From Triatoma infestans (Eukaryota; Arthropoda; Insecta; Hemiptera; Reduviidae): a DNA stretch of 64,000 bases. Of the stretch, positions 24,141 to 34,796 are shown one piece after another. The position numbers and the translations under genes are program-made. Position 1 is the stretch's first letter, and the number at the start of each line of letters is the position of its first letter. Location: assembly GCA_011037195.1 (NCBI GenBank), contig JAAEAF010001582.1, positions 62,001 through 126,000 on the forward strand, written 5' to 3'. The notes under the pieces are model-generated. The model did no database searches and was not told the DNA's origin. It saw only the letters and a program-made list of their open reading frames with translations.

Positions 24141-26199
24141 GTGATCATCTCAGATGTATTTTTGTTTTTTGTTTTTTTTTTTCAACAGCATCTTAAATAT
24201 TAACTAATCAAATCTTTATAAACTCTTCTTCTTCGTCAATGTGAGGACCGACCGGAAATCGTGAGTAGCCTAGTGACAAGTCTCTTAGCTTCTAATTCCT
24301 TTTAGCTCTGTAGCAAACACGGCTCTAGGTAATATCTAGTCCCACCAGTTAAAGCGATTGCCTTCTTTAAAGTGGGGGCTTAGCCCAGGTCTTCTGTACT
24401 GGCCACTGACCCAACATTATATAACTGAAAATCAATTCATTATTAAATGACAATTTATTTTAATAATTTTTTTTTATTATTATTTAATTATAATTATTAT
24501 TAATACTTTACATCATAGTTTCTTATTTAATAGTATTGTAAAAACCAATACCATTCAGCAGGCCTGGGTCAGTTGGCTTTGGGTCAGCCAATGCCCACAG
24601 TTGCTGGCTTCATTACACTTTTGAGCCAAATATTCCGCTTCACTTTAATACTTAGGATACTTCTACGGTAGGTTTAATGTTAACATCACACAGGTTAAAG
24701 TATATTTTTCTTGCAAGTAATATTTTTCTTTTAAATTTTGATTAATACTTTCCTCAAATAAAACCAAAGATGAGTAAGCTTTTTCCCAAGCAAGTACCTT
24801 AAATATTAAAGTGATGCTAAATTTTAAATAAGTCCCACAATTTGAAACAATAAGTAGAAAATAACTTTATTATTTCAGTATGATTTAGCGTTCAATGCTA
24901 TTTGTTCTGCCTTGGGCTACTTTGTAACCTGCCAGGCACAGTAAGTTCAAACTGTAAATTTTATAAGAAAAAACTCATAATTTAAACAAATAATTATTCT
25001 TAATTTTTGTTTGTTCTACACAACTAAGTTGCAGTTATTCTGAGCTTGATTGAATAATACTCATTGAAACTGCTACCTCTCTTAAGCCATGCTTACTGGA
25101 CAAAATCCTTTCGGGGATTTAGGTTCCCAATGAGTCGGTAAAAACATATTTCTGTCACTCTCTCTTCGGCAACACAACATCTCAGCCCCCTTAATTATGA
25201 CTTTTCTTTGCGTTTTTAAAATGCTCTGTGAAAACGTGTCTCTCTTGAGATTGTAATCAATATTGAAGTTTTTCGCTTACTAAAAAGAAATGCTGGATAT
25301 ACTTGATGGTGACCAGTTTCTCTTGACTATTATTATTGGATACAATATTTATAACGAATAAAATTGCTTTTCTTAGTCCAGGCATTGCTGAAATTAAAAA
25401 AAAAAAAATAATAATCTGTTATCGCGATTTTTTGTTTGCCTCATTTTCATAAATTTAACGAATACTTAAGAGTAATTTTAAATAAATATTTGTTTTTGTG
25501 TTTATTGAAAAATTTGAACAAGAAAGAGAGTTATGAGCAGCCGGTTTCATTAAACCTAAGAATATCTCTTTTAATAATTTTTTTTTTGCATATTTTTGAT
25601 GGGTTTAAGGGACAAACTGCTTTGCATTACTATTGGCTTTCGTCTTTGATATGCTTAAGAAAATATCTAATTGCTTTTTGAATATTACATTTTTAAACAA
25701 GTACCATACAACGTTTTTGTTTTTTTTATTACTTAGTTCATCAAATATCAGTTTCGAACTTAACACTGATAAGAATCAATTGATGTAATGTATTGCAAAA
25801 TTGGCGTCTCTACAAAAACTTAAATTAAATCCAAAATTGATCCACAAAGTAATATGTTTAAATTGGACACCAATCTAAGGATATTGTCCAACGCTGCTTA
25901 ATCTAACCAAGTATTTTAGCAATATTGCTATTTGGATTTTTCAAATTTGCAATTTTTCATTTTAAATGAACGTATTTTCCATATTTAACCTTATCTAGTT
26001 TGCTAATCTCAGTTGCTACATTAAAATGGCTTCCCAGGTATAGCAAGCTACCAGAAACCCTTGGATCGTTTTTGTTTTTAGAGCATCTATTGGCCATTAA
26101 TACTCTTTTTGTGTTTTAATAGCCTTAATTAAATAGATCTTTAGTATAATTGATTACAAGCATTTGAACCTTTTCTCTCTTAAAGATCCAGAAGAGGCT
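24141..26199. other. AT-rich intergenic DNA, nothing recognised
   Basis: No convincing coding region. 24230-24420 is somewhat GC-richer and 24555-24640 has a small GGGTCAG repeat; neither could be assigned. Confidence 0.5.
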
Positions 26200-26560
26200 G
26201 AGTTCTTGAGCTACTTTTATCTAGTGCCTTACTTGTGCCTACCTAGTAATGCCTAGCTTGAGGATATATTCATTTTCAATATCAATTTTCTAATGCAATA
26301 CCAATTTTTAGTCTATTTCTTTCCTAGAAATTTTATGACCTGCAACTGTTCGAGGTTTCTCCTTCCTCTAATATTCTCCAAGCCTAGTGTTTGTTTCACT
26401 GCATAAAGACGTGTATTAAAGTTTCTTCTACAACTACCCTATAGCATCTGCAAGTGCCATCACGTTCTAGGCATCCCTCAGCTTATTCACATGCCTAATA
26501 AACTGATTTAAGAACCTGAATATAATTTTTAATTTTCCATAAAAGTGTGAATGAATGGTC
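26200..26560 (-). pseudogene. Decayed LINE C-terminal fragment
   Basis: On the minus strand, short frames read CRRNFNTRLYAVKQTLGLEN and then IRGRRNLEQLQVIKFLGR, resembling the stretch after the CCHC-like knuckle of I/jockey-type LINE ORF2, with several stops. Weak but ordered similarity to the better fragments in this window. Confidence 0.4.
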
Positions 26561-26819
26561 CATCTTCTCCACAATACTTTATGTTATATATCCAAGATTT
26601 ATTATAGTTTTTACATGGTTCAAACTATCTTGCATGCATCTTCTTCTGGATTTTAAGCGGTGTATTTCTCTAATTTTGAAGTAATAATCATGCAATTTAA
26701 GTTGTGTGCATAATTTCCTCAGCATATATGATTAATTTATGAAATTAATAATTGAAAAAATTATTAGAATTATAGAATAACTATAGTAAAATGTTTAGTG
26801 AGGACAATTAAATTAGTGA

Positions 26820-27345
26820 GGATTATATTAAACTATGGGGGAGCATTATTACCTTATTTTGTTGTCACGTAAGGACGGTTTTGTCACTAAAATGACATCT
26901 TCAGCCTGTATTTACATTTTGTAATCTAGTTAACTAAAAATTATTCAACTAATTCCAATTATAACATCCTATTGTTTATAACAATATTAAATATTAAAAA
27001 GAATTTAGATACAAAACAATACCATAACTTAATTAAATAATTAATATGTACATTAATGTTGAATGTCTTGGTATTTTATGTTATAATTGCACAAATTATA
27101 TTAAAATTTATCTGTACTCTTAAAATTTTTAACTTTCAATGATTTAATGTTTTTAATTTTTATAAGATTAATTATCACTTGTTATAAAACAATAGGTTAT
27201 AATCATTAGTTGAATCATATTTACTTGATCAGGTTACAAATAATGGTAAATACCTATAGGCTGAAGATGACACTCTAAAGAGTGTCGAAACCTGCCCTAT
27301 GAGATAATAAAATAAAATTATAATAATACCGAGAAGTTAGCCACA
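26820..27345. repeat. Inverted-arm element with hammerhead-like motifs (pair 2)
   Basis: The minus-strand motif at 26870-26908 and plus-strand motif at 27256-27300 both contain GGCTGAAGATG, a hairpin and AAACC, facing outwards around about 350 bp of AT-rich DNA. The plus copy has a 7-bp stem II (27269-27275 with 27280-27286), GAAA at 27287-27290 and a 5-bp stem I (27256-27260 with 27296-27300). Confidence 0.6.
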
Positions 27346-27949
27346 TTATTACATCATATTTTGAAATTTAATTTAATATTCCTTTAAAATTGTGGATAGT
27401 ATTGCTCTCCTGAAGAGGCTGAATTGGGTAAAAGAGTTGCAAAATATATTTACGTTAGAATAAGACTTACAGACGGTTAATTAACATATTATTAATCACA
27501 ATTTGCTTATATAACAAAAAATAAAAACTAAATCTGTTAAAAATCTGTGGATATACGTTTTTTTTTTCTGTGGGACACTTGTACATCTAAGCACCTGTTT
27601 TTTTCTACAGCAGGTAAATAATCTATGATTATACACTCTCGGCCGAGATATGAACAAGCCAGAACGGAGAGCCTTCTATACAATCATCACACGCCTTACA
27701 CTGCCTTTTGTACTAAAGTGAGAAGGGTTTTTAATAATAAAAGCATTCTGATTTGATAATTAATTATTTCAACATTATTAAATGTTGAATCCAAAACAAT
27801 TGGTCAAATTATTATTATTTGTTATTTTTTTATTATTATTATTATTATTTGTCATTCAGTGAATTTTTATAGTCTTATTGTTATTCTTTTCATCGAGTAT
27901 ATTTTAATATGATAGTTTAAACCCCTTTTTATTCCTCATATATCTTTGT
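27346..27949. other. AT-rich spacer, no gene
   Basis: No coding or family repeat recognised; (TTA)n-like runs lie near 27810-27850. Confidence 0.5.
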
Positions 27950-29040
27950 TTAAGTAAAGTAGTTTCTTGTTCTCATATTCTTTTGTTGAAAAATTCACTA
28001 ACTGTTACTTAGAATACGAGTATATTCCTCTCCTGTTTCTTATATGCGATGCCTCAACTGTATTTCTCTACTTTCCTTTGTTCTAGGAAAGGTCATTCTC
28101 TGTCCTCATGTTCTTTTTTTAGAAAATTTTTTGTTCAATTTATTTTTTTATTTGTTTGGACGATTCTTTCAATACAAACTTACAATTTCTTTTATGCAGT
28201 ATATAATCTGAATTTCTCTAGTTCACTTTGTTCTAAGTAACGTCATTCCTTGTTCTCATGTACTTTTTCTGAAAAATTCTTTCACAATATCCTTATATTG
28301 TTCCTGCCCTGCTATACAGTGTACCAACTCTGTTCCTCTCTCTCACAAAAGAACAAAAGAACTTCCTTGTCCTCATGTTCTTTTTTTTGCAAGATCCTCT
28401 CGCTACTTTCTTAGAATTTGTTCCTCTCCTGTTTTTTGAATGCGATATCCTTTTGTATTCCACTAGTTTCGTTTGTTCTAAACAATGTCGTTTCTTGTTA
28501 TCACGTTCTGGTTTTGGACGTTCACTCATTACATGTATATTTTTCCCCTCCGTTATGCAGTGCCCCACCTGTATTTCTCTAGGTCTCTTTGTTTTAAGAA
28601 ATGTCGTCCCTTGTACCTGGAACGATGTTCTTTTACTGGAAGATACTCTCACTAGATTCCTTAGAATTTATTCCTCTCCTTTAATGCGATGCCCCAACTG
28701 AATTTCTCTATTTTTCTTTGTTCTAAGTGAAATCGTTCCTTGTTCTCATGTCATTTTTCTGAAAAATTCTCTCCCTGTATTCTCAGACTTTATTCCTTTC
28801 CTGTTTCTTCTATGTGATATCCCATTTGTATTGTTCTAGTATCCTTGATTCTAACAAAGGTCTTTCCTTGTCCTCATGTTCTTTTTTTGTGGAAGATTCT
28901 CTCATCATGTTGTTGCAATATTTGTTCTGCTCCAGTTATTTCTTTGTGGATATATCTAGTCCTCTTTGTTCAATATTAGGTCGTTCCATGTTTTTATTTT
29001 TCTGGAAGATTTACGCACCCCCACTAATAACAGCAGATTG
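27950..29040 (+). repeat. Diverged ~125-bp tandem array, about 9 monomers
   Basis: The landmark CTCATGTTCTTTTT and its variants recur near 27972, 28105, 28255, 28372, 28501, 28622, 28745, 28872 and 28985. Each is preceded by CTTTGTTCTAAG..GTCGTTCC and followed by GAAAATTCTCTC, CTTAGAATTTGTTCCTCTCC and ATGCGATGCCCCAACTGTAT variants. Spacing is 113-150 bp and the monomers are well diverged, so this is an old satellite-like array. The open frames over it are incidental. Confidence 0.8.
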
Positions 29041-29905
29041 AATCCAAACCACTTTTACATAGGATTTTCTTTAAACTTGGAACGCTTGCTGCATAGATAG
29101 AATCGTATCACTTTTGTTCCACATAAGACCGCTCAGTTATACAAGTAAAAATCTTTACCACCATTTTTATGGCTAACCCATAAAACCCTCGTTGTATATA
29201 AGGTAATTTCTTCATTAAATTGTATTAATTACAGTAAGAGAAATTCGTATGAGTCATCACAACAGATTTTTTTTTTATAAAATTAAATTTAACAGAATCC
29301 TATGAAGTTATGATAAAAAGTTTTGCCATTCAAATAAAGAATAATGTGTCCTTACAATATACTATGGTTCCATTACATGGACTTAAAGAGTTCTAAAAAA
29401 ATGTCGCATTTAAAGAAAATTTGTGACTCCATTCTTTGTGTAAGTTTCAAACCAGTTTTCTACACATATTTTCATTGCGATGTACAAGTAAACTCACTTG
29501 TGCCCTTGTTAGCTAGTGTTTGTTTGTAAATTAGAAGCATTTGTTAGGTTCGTTATTATTTGATTTCATGACACAGAAGCATGGGTGTTTAACAACGAGC
29601 TGACTGGCAATCACAGTTCCTATCACTTAATTACACTTTAATTGCATAACTTCACATACAAATAAAAAAAAATGTTCTGGAAAAATAAGTTTGAATTGTT
29701 AATAACCGTTTCTGTTCTTACGGATCATGACATATTTGTATTTTAAGGATCCAAAAGGAAACTCACGGGTTGTTGCTCATGTTTTCACGTCCTGGATTTT
29801 TGTTAAATTAAATGTTTTGTTTCTATTGTAGCGGGATTTGTTAGAGTTATTGCTATTCTACTAAACAAGCTGATGTTGCCACTTTTTACATTTTTCTCTT
29901 ATTTC
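29041..29905. other. AT-rich spacer, no gene
   Basis: A trace of modular repeat at 29050-29260; otherwise nothing recognised. Confidence 0.5.
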
Positions 29906-30440
29906 TGTACGAAGTGGGGCAATACTTGAGTACAAAAGGACTCAAAAAAATTGATTAAAAAAGTATTTGAATACAAAAGTACTCGAATACAAAAGTTGAG
30001 TATAAATAGTACTTAAATACTCAAACATTTGGGTTTTGAAAATATTCGAGTATAATATACCTAAACACATGTAGATACTTATGTGTGTATGCATACATGA
30101 TCTGCGTGTCTGTGTTTTTTATGTATTTACTACAAACACACAAACACATACCATTTATATATATATATGTATAATAGTATATTTTGGGTATATATTTATA
30201 TATATTATACAAACCAGCATTATATTGCTTCTCTGCCATCTACATACAAAATGAACAGATATACAACAAATAATTATTTGAATTCATAGAAGGAATAAAA
30301 AAAAATTAAACGATAAAAAATAAAATGTATGTTGTATGTTAATTCGAATAACTCCAAAGGCTGAATATAGCATTCAATACTCAGAAATTCTGAGTACTGA
30401 GTACAGTACTCAGTACTTCAGTTCAATTTGCCCAACTCTG
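29906..30440. mobile_element. Possible hAT-like non-autonomous element
   Basis: The left end reads GGGGCAATACTTGAGTAC and the right end, on the other strand, GAGTTGGGCAAATTGAAC then GAAGTACTGAGTAC. AGTACT/GAGTA motifs recur subterminally on both sides. Such ends resemble small hAT elements. I found no clear 8-bp target-site duplication, so the boundaries are tentative. Confidence 0.35.
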
Positions 30441-30454
30441 CTTTTGTCGAATTT

Positions 30455-31430
30455 GAGTTTTCACAGGAAATACAATATTTTGAGATCTCTTGAGCACGAA
30501 AAAGTTTGTTCATTTTTTCTCATTTTTGTTTCACTCTCTCTGTGTGTGTGTGTGTGTGTATATGAACGGCATTAACACACCAAAAATCTTGAGTGCAACA
30601 CTCACACGACTTTCTCATACTTTCGTTAATACAGTTATATAGATAATGAGCAATTTTTCTCTCAACTTCAAATTTTGCTCATTTGTCCTAACATAAACAA
30701 AAAGGTTGGACAACCATCCAACATCCAACCATTCAACCATCCAGCCATCCAGCCATCCAAGCATCCAGCCATCCAGGCATCCAATCATCCAACCATCCAA
30801 CCAACACAAGTAGGTAGGGAAGTGAAGAGCATTACAAATAACCCCCCCCCATATATTTGATATTTAAAGCCACAAATTCCGCACCACTATCTAGAATACA
30901 TTTTTGTTGCATTTTTTTTTTTTTTTAATAGTTTTTTTATGTCAAAGTGGTTATCTGTGCAGTTAGGATTCCAAGTTTAAAGGAAATCAATATAGAGCCA
31001 TTTTCGAGAAAATGACAAGGCTCAAAAACTTTTTCTTTAAATTCGCACTTCAGATTAACCATCCATTTACTTCAACTTTGGATACATACATTTTATTAAA
31101 GTGTAAAGCATAAAGTTACTCTTTCCCCAGAACCCATAAAAAAACAACAAATTCTTGAAGAAACAAAAGTGATAGGTATTTGTGTATGTATCAGTATACG
31201 GAGTTTAAAGAAAAATCTTTAGAACGTTTTCGAGAAAATCGCTATAAACTGAAAAGAAAAACACGCAGTAAAGTCGCACTTCCGGTGGTCGAATTTTGAC
31301 CCAAATATATGGGCTCACAAAGCATGCATTTCCGGTGTGAATTTAAGTTTGAAAATTAGACACAATCGCAATAGTGCCTCTTACTAGGAGGAGTAAGACA
31401 TATATGAATGTTTTTTTTTGTTTTGTTTTT
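30455..31430. repeat. Group-B repeat pieces around a CCATCCAA minisatellite
   Basis: A plus-strand end of the modular repeat (TTGAGTTTTCACAGGAAATA, then a GT tract at 30541-30558) is followed by the minisatellite and then minus-oriented modules to about 31400. Confidence 0.55.
30711..30805 (+). repeat. (CCATCCAA)n-type minisatellite
   Basis: About 95 bp of CATCCAACC/CATCCAGCC units. It gives artefactual open frames of repeated W, L, D, G and M on one strand and P, S, N, H and Q on the other. Confidence 0.9.
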
Positions 31431-31689
31431 GGGAATAGTTTGTGTGTCTTTCTGTCTGTAAGGACAAAATATCTTTCAGAACGAAATATCGCTGATACAT
31501 CACTTTTATTAGAAAATTTTAGTGGGCAAAATTGATTTGTCGGTTTTTTCTAAGGTTATTTATGATGTTAGATTTGAAGTGTTGTAGAGTGGAGAGATTC
31601 TGTCACTAGACTTAGTGTAATCTCATTCACTACATGCTATTTGATGAGTAACAACCTGTCCCTCCAGTATAAAGGGCATCTAAACATGA

Positions 31690-32320
31690 GCAAACTTACG
31701 TAAATAATTTTGTTAACTACAGTAGTAAGAACCACCCCAAAATAATCCTTTTCACCTAAGCAGATGATACCTGCGTCCTGGCCCTTAAAACCAATCCTGA
31801 CCTCGCCTCAATAGCCCTCCAAACTCACATGACTCTTTAACAAAAATGGCAAACGAAATGGCGAATTAAAGTAAAACCCTCCAAAACCCAGAACATTACT
31901 TTTACTGCTTGCTCTGTGGACAAAATACGATACCTTGGACTGTACTTAGACAAACGTTTAACCTGGAATACACCCACACACCAGACAGAAAAGGCGTTCC
32001 AAACTTTTCCTGAACAACAAAAGACTGATTTACAACACAATAATAAAATCCCTCTGGACATACTGATGCGAGTTTTGGGCTCCAACCAAGCATTCCATTC
32101 CTGATCGTATTCAATCCTTCCAATCCAAAGTCCTTCGTCGAAGTCCTCCATATCGAACTTAATATACCTTTTGTATTCCAACTAGTCAAATGCCATTATT
32201 AGAAATTCCATAAACCCCTCGTGCAGAGACTGTACGCAACTAATATTCCAGACAACCCCTTAAGACGGCTGAAACGCCGTTGGCCTCGCAATCATCTCGA
32301 TGCCCAGTGAAAACTGAATA
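31690..32320 (+). pseudogene. Jockey-type LINE ORF2 fragment (reverse transcriptase to C-terminus)
   Basis: ADDTCVLALKTN at 31760 is the RT catalytic box (usually YADD; the preceding residue is lost). It is followed by a stop, KWRIKVKPSKTQ and, at about 31919, DKIRYLGLYLDKRLTWN, the region after the fingers and palm. The end, at about 32262, reads LRRLKRRWPRNHLD, which closely resembles the end of the jockey-like LINE at 56.4 kb. Stops and frame changes make it a pseudogene. Confidence 0.85.
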
Positions 32321-32332
32321 GTGCTTGCGAGT

Positions 32333-32440
32333 ATCTCACCCAAGTATCTCTACAGCTCCGGAAGCCGGCAGTGCACTGAGAAGGCTCCAGGCGCCTATGA
32401 CCATAGATGTCACCGCGCCTTAAATTAAAGTAAATAAATA
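32333..32440 (+). repeat. SINE-like 3' tail directly after LINE
   Basis: GCCGGCAGTGCACTGAGAAG, GCTCCAGGCGCC, GACCATAGATGTC and CGCGCCTTAAATTAAA match the 3' part of the SINEs at 50.1 and 20.9 kb. The upstream SINE body is missing. It is either a deleted SINE or a 3' end shared between LINE and SINE. Confidence 0.7.
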
Positions 32441-32472
32441 ATTATAATTGGTCTATATTGTAAAAAAATGTT

Positions 32473-33362
32473 TACTCATAAACCACTCACACAAGTAATT
32501 CTTACTGCAATTTACAAAATTGTAATTGACAAATTTTATAGTTAGTATACCAAATTTAATGAAATTCATCGGTGTTTTATGAAGAAAATCACAAAAACTG
32601 AAAAAAAAAAAAACTGTTCAGAAAAAACGCACTTCCAGTTTACTAATTTTCTTGAAACTCAGAATTTCGGCAATCTATTTAATTCTAATTAATGTTGTCT
32701 AGATGGTAGAATTGTATAATCAACTATGATAGCACTTTAAAAGAAAACATCCCCCCCACCCTACCCTACCCACCGTCAAAAGCTCCCTTAAATGAGTTTA
32801 CTCGAAGAAATATTTCAAATAAAAATTGTAGATCATTGTATATGTAGTTGATATAACAAGTTGCAAGAAAATCGTTGGAGCCATTTTCCAGTAAATTGCA
32901 AAAAATTGTAAAAAAAAAAAACCCACTCAATAAAGTGGTCTTCCGGTTGAGGAATTTTGACAGAAAACCTACTGTCGCAGCCCATGGTGATAGCTAAATG
33001 AATATATAGTTGAACTTTCAGCGTTTTTTTTTTTGAGCTATGCTGTAAACATACACATACACTCACGCACGCACACAGTCCATTTTCATGGAAAATTATG
33101 GGTTAATTATAAGAAAGTAACAAGATTGTAATTAATAATAAAAAAACAACTATGGTTAGCAAAAGCAAAAAAAAAAAAAAATGATGAAGTACGTATTTAT
33201 TATACGATGCTAAAAACAATAAAAAAGTGTCCGAAATACAAAAATAATTACTTGATTCCAAACCCAATCTCTCCACTAATAAAACCACTTTTTTGGATTT
33301 AGGGAACCACAAAACGTGTATTTCCGGTAAAAACTCGATAATGAAAATGTCATGATCACAAT
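32473..33362 (-). repeat. Family-A repeat, minus copy, right end lost
   Basis: Starts CACTCACACAAGTAATTCTT and continues through modules (TAGATGGTAGAATTGTATAA, CCCCCCCACCCTACCC, GGAGCCATTTTCCAG) and a CA tract near 33050-33080, to CCGGTAAAAACTCGATAATG. It lacks the CTAGGAGTAAGAG end where the inverted-arm element begins. Confidence 0.7.
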
Positions 33363-33393
33363 ATAAAATAAAACTCCTGCTTCATTTTGTGGT

Positions 33394-33431
33394 CATCGAA
33401 CGGTTTCGGGCGTTCGCCCATCTTCAGGATG
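33394..33431 (-). ncRNA. Hammerhead-like motif, mutated partner of the 33533 copy
   Basis: Reverse-complement arm with the same CTGAAGA, stem II and GAAA. The segment before the site reads CCGTTC instead of CCGGTC, which breaks stem III and changes the cleavage triplet. Confidence 0.5.
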
Positions 33432-33532
33432 CGTTTTTCAGACAGTGTGACAACACAGACTCGTACAGATTCTAACTAAGAGTTAGTGTGAAACTAAGTT
33501 ACTCTGTACGAGTCTGTGTTGTCTGAAAAACG

Positions 33533-33570
33533 CATCCTGAAGATGGGCGAACGCCCGAAACCGGTCGATG
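33533..33570 (+). ncRNA. Hammerhead-ribozyme-like motif, intact
   Basis: Stem I CATC (33533-33536) pairs with GATG (33567-33570). The core CTGAAGA is at 33537-33543, one extra T at 33544, stem II GGGCG/CGCCC (33545-33549, 33552-33556) with an AA loop, GAAA at 33557-33560, and a minimal stem III in which A-CC pairs GG-T (33560-33565). C33566 completes a GTC cleavage triplet. This matches a type I hammerhead with a very short stem III, as known from Penelope-like elements. The unpaired T and the 2-nt loop are unusual, so activity is unproven. Confidence 0.65.
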
Positions 33571-33779
33571 ACCACAAAATGAAGCAGGCTACCACGGAAA
33601 ATGTCTCTGACACACAAAACACTTCCATACATACATTGAGTTAATGTGAGACCAACATGATTGTCAAAAAACATGTTTTTTCTTCGGTTATATGAAATAA
33701 TGCACTTTGTCATCTGCTACATGAAGAAGCGTACATGTTTTAATGGTTGGGTCCGTGGTACTGGAAACCATCAGGGATT

Positions 33780-33913
33780 TTTTACATTTTTTACTTTCTC
33801 TTAGTCCTAGTAAGAGGAAGTATTGTAATCGTGTCAAATTTTCGATATTGAGTTTTCACCGGAAATATCCATTTGAGGTCCCCTGAGCCCAAAAAAGTGG
33901 TTTTTAGCAAATG

Positions 33914-33945
<32 letters not shown>

Positions 33946-34796
33946 TGCGTGTATTTGAACAGCATAGCTCAAAAATGAAAAACCGTAGGAAGTTGAAACT
34001 TCATATTCCGTTTAGTAGTATCACCATGGGAGCCGACAGTGGGTCATCTGTCAAAATTCCTCAACCGAAAGTACCACTTTACTAGTTTTTTTTTTACGTT
34101 TTTGCGATTTTCTCAAAAATCGCTCCAACGATTTTCTTCAAACTTGGTATATCAACTACACATACTAACAGTTACAACTTTTATTTGAAACATGTCTCTG
34201 GGAAAATTCATTTAAGGGCACTTAAGGGGGAGGGGTGGGGTTAGGTTTTCATCTAGAATGCTATTTCAGTTTATTTAGACAATTCTATCATCTAAATAAT
34301 GTTAATTAGAATTAAATATGTTGTTGAAATTCCGAGTTTGAAAAAAAATCGGACAACCGGAAGTGCGTTTACTTTACCACTTTACTAAATGATTATTTCA
34401 CTTTTCACGATTTTCAAAAATGGCTCGGACGATTTTCTTGAAACGACGTATATAAACTAAACATACAAAGATCTATAACTTTTATTTAAAACATTTCTCA
34501 GGGAAAATTCATTTAAGGGCACTTTTAGGGGAGGGGTGGGGTTACAGCTAAAGTGGTATCATAGTTGATTATACAATTCTGTCATCCAAACAAAATTAAT
34601 TAGAAATAAATAGATGGGCTAAATTCCAAGTTTTAAGAAAATTTGTAAGGCGGAAGTGCGCTTTTACTGAACAGTTTTTTGAGTTTTCGACGAATTTCGT
34701 TATATTTGGTACACAAACTATAACCTTTGTCAATTATAATTTTGAGAACAGGAGTAAGAGAAAGTTGTGTGAGTGTTTCACACCAGATTTTTTACT
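33780..34796 (+). repeat. Family-A ~1-kb repeat, complete-looking plus copy
   Basis: The best plus copy. Left end TTTACTTTCTCTTAGTCCTA (palindromic, pairing with GTAAGAGGAAG), then CACCGGAAATATCCATTTGA, a (GT)n tract at 33911-33942, CAGCATAGCTCAAAAATG and TCACCATGGGAGCCGACAGT. Two modules follow, each with the ATTTTCTCAAAAATCGCTCC block, AACTTTTATTTGAAACAT, a GGGGGAGGGGTGGGG tract and a TTAATTAGAATTAAATA block. Right end GGAGTAAGAGAAAGTTGTGT then GAGTGTTTCACACCAGATTT. No ORF of note. Confidence 0.85.

Larger units (their letters stand above)
33376..33602. repeat. Inverted-arm (fold-back) element with hammerhead motifs (pair 3)
   Basis: The arms of about 90 bp (33376-33466 and 33497-33591) are near-identical reverse complements: TGCTTCATTTTGTGGTCATC, the ribozyme-like core, TCAGACA(GTGTGAC)AACACAGA and CTCGTACAG. 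The same sequences form the 5' end of the Penelope-like element at 54.1-54.95 kb, so this is a Penelope-derived fold-back. Confidence 0.8.

Noticed and set aside
24230..24430. Another SINE
   Set aside because: GC-richer with a CCGGTCGGTCC-like segment on minus, but lacks the A/B boxes and the body motifs of the SINE family here.
28293..28701. Overlapping ORFs of about 108 and 119 codons on both strands
   Set aside because: They lie entirely within the diverged tandem array, whose C/T-rich monomers happen to lack stops.
30615..30860. W/G/L/D-rich and P/S/H/Q-rich ORFs
   Set aside because: They are translations of the CCATCCAA minisatellite.
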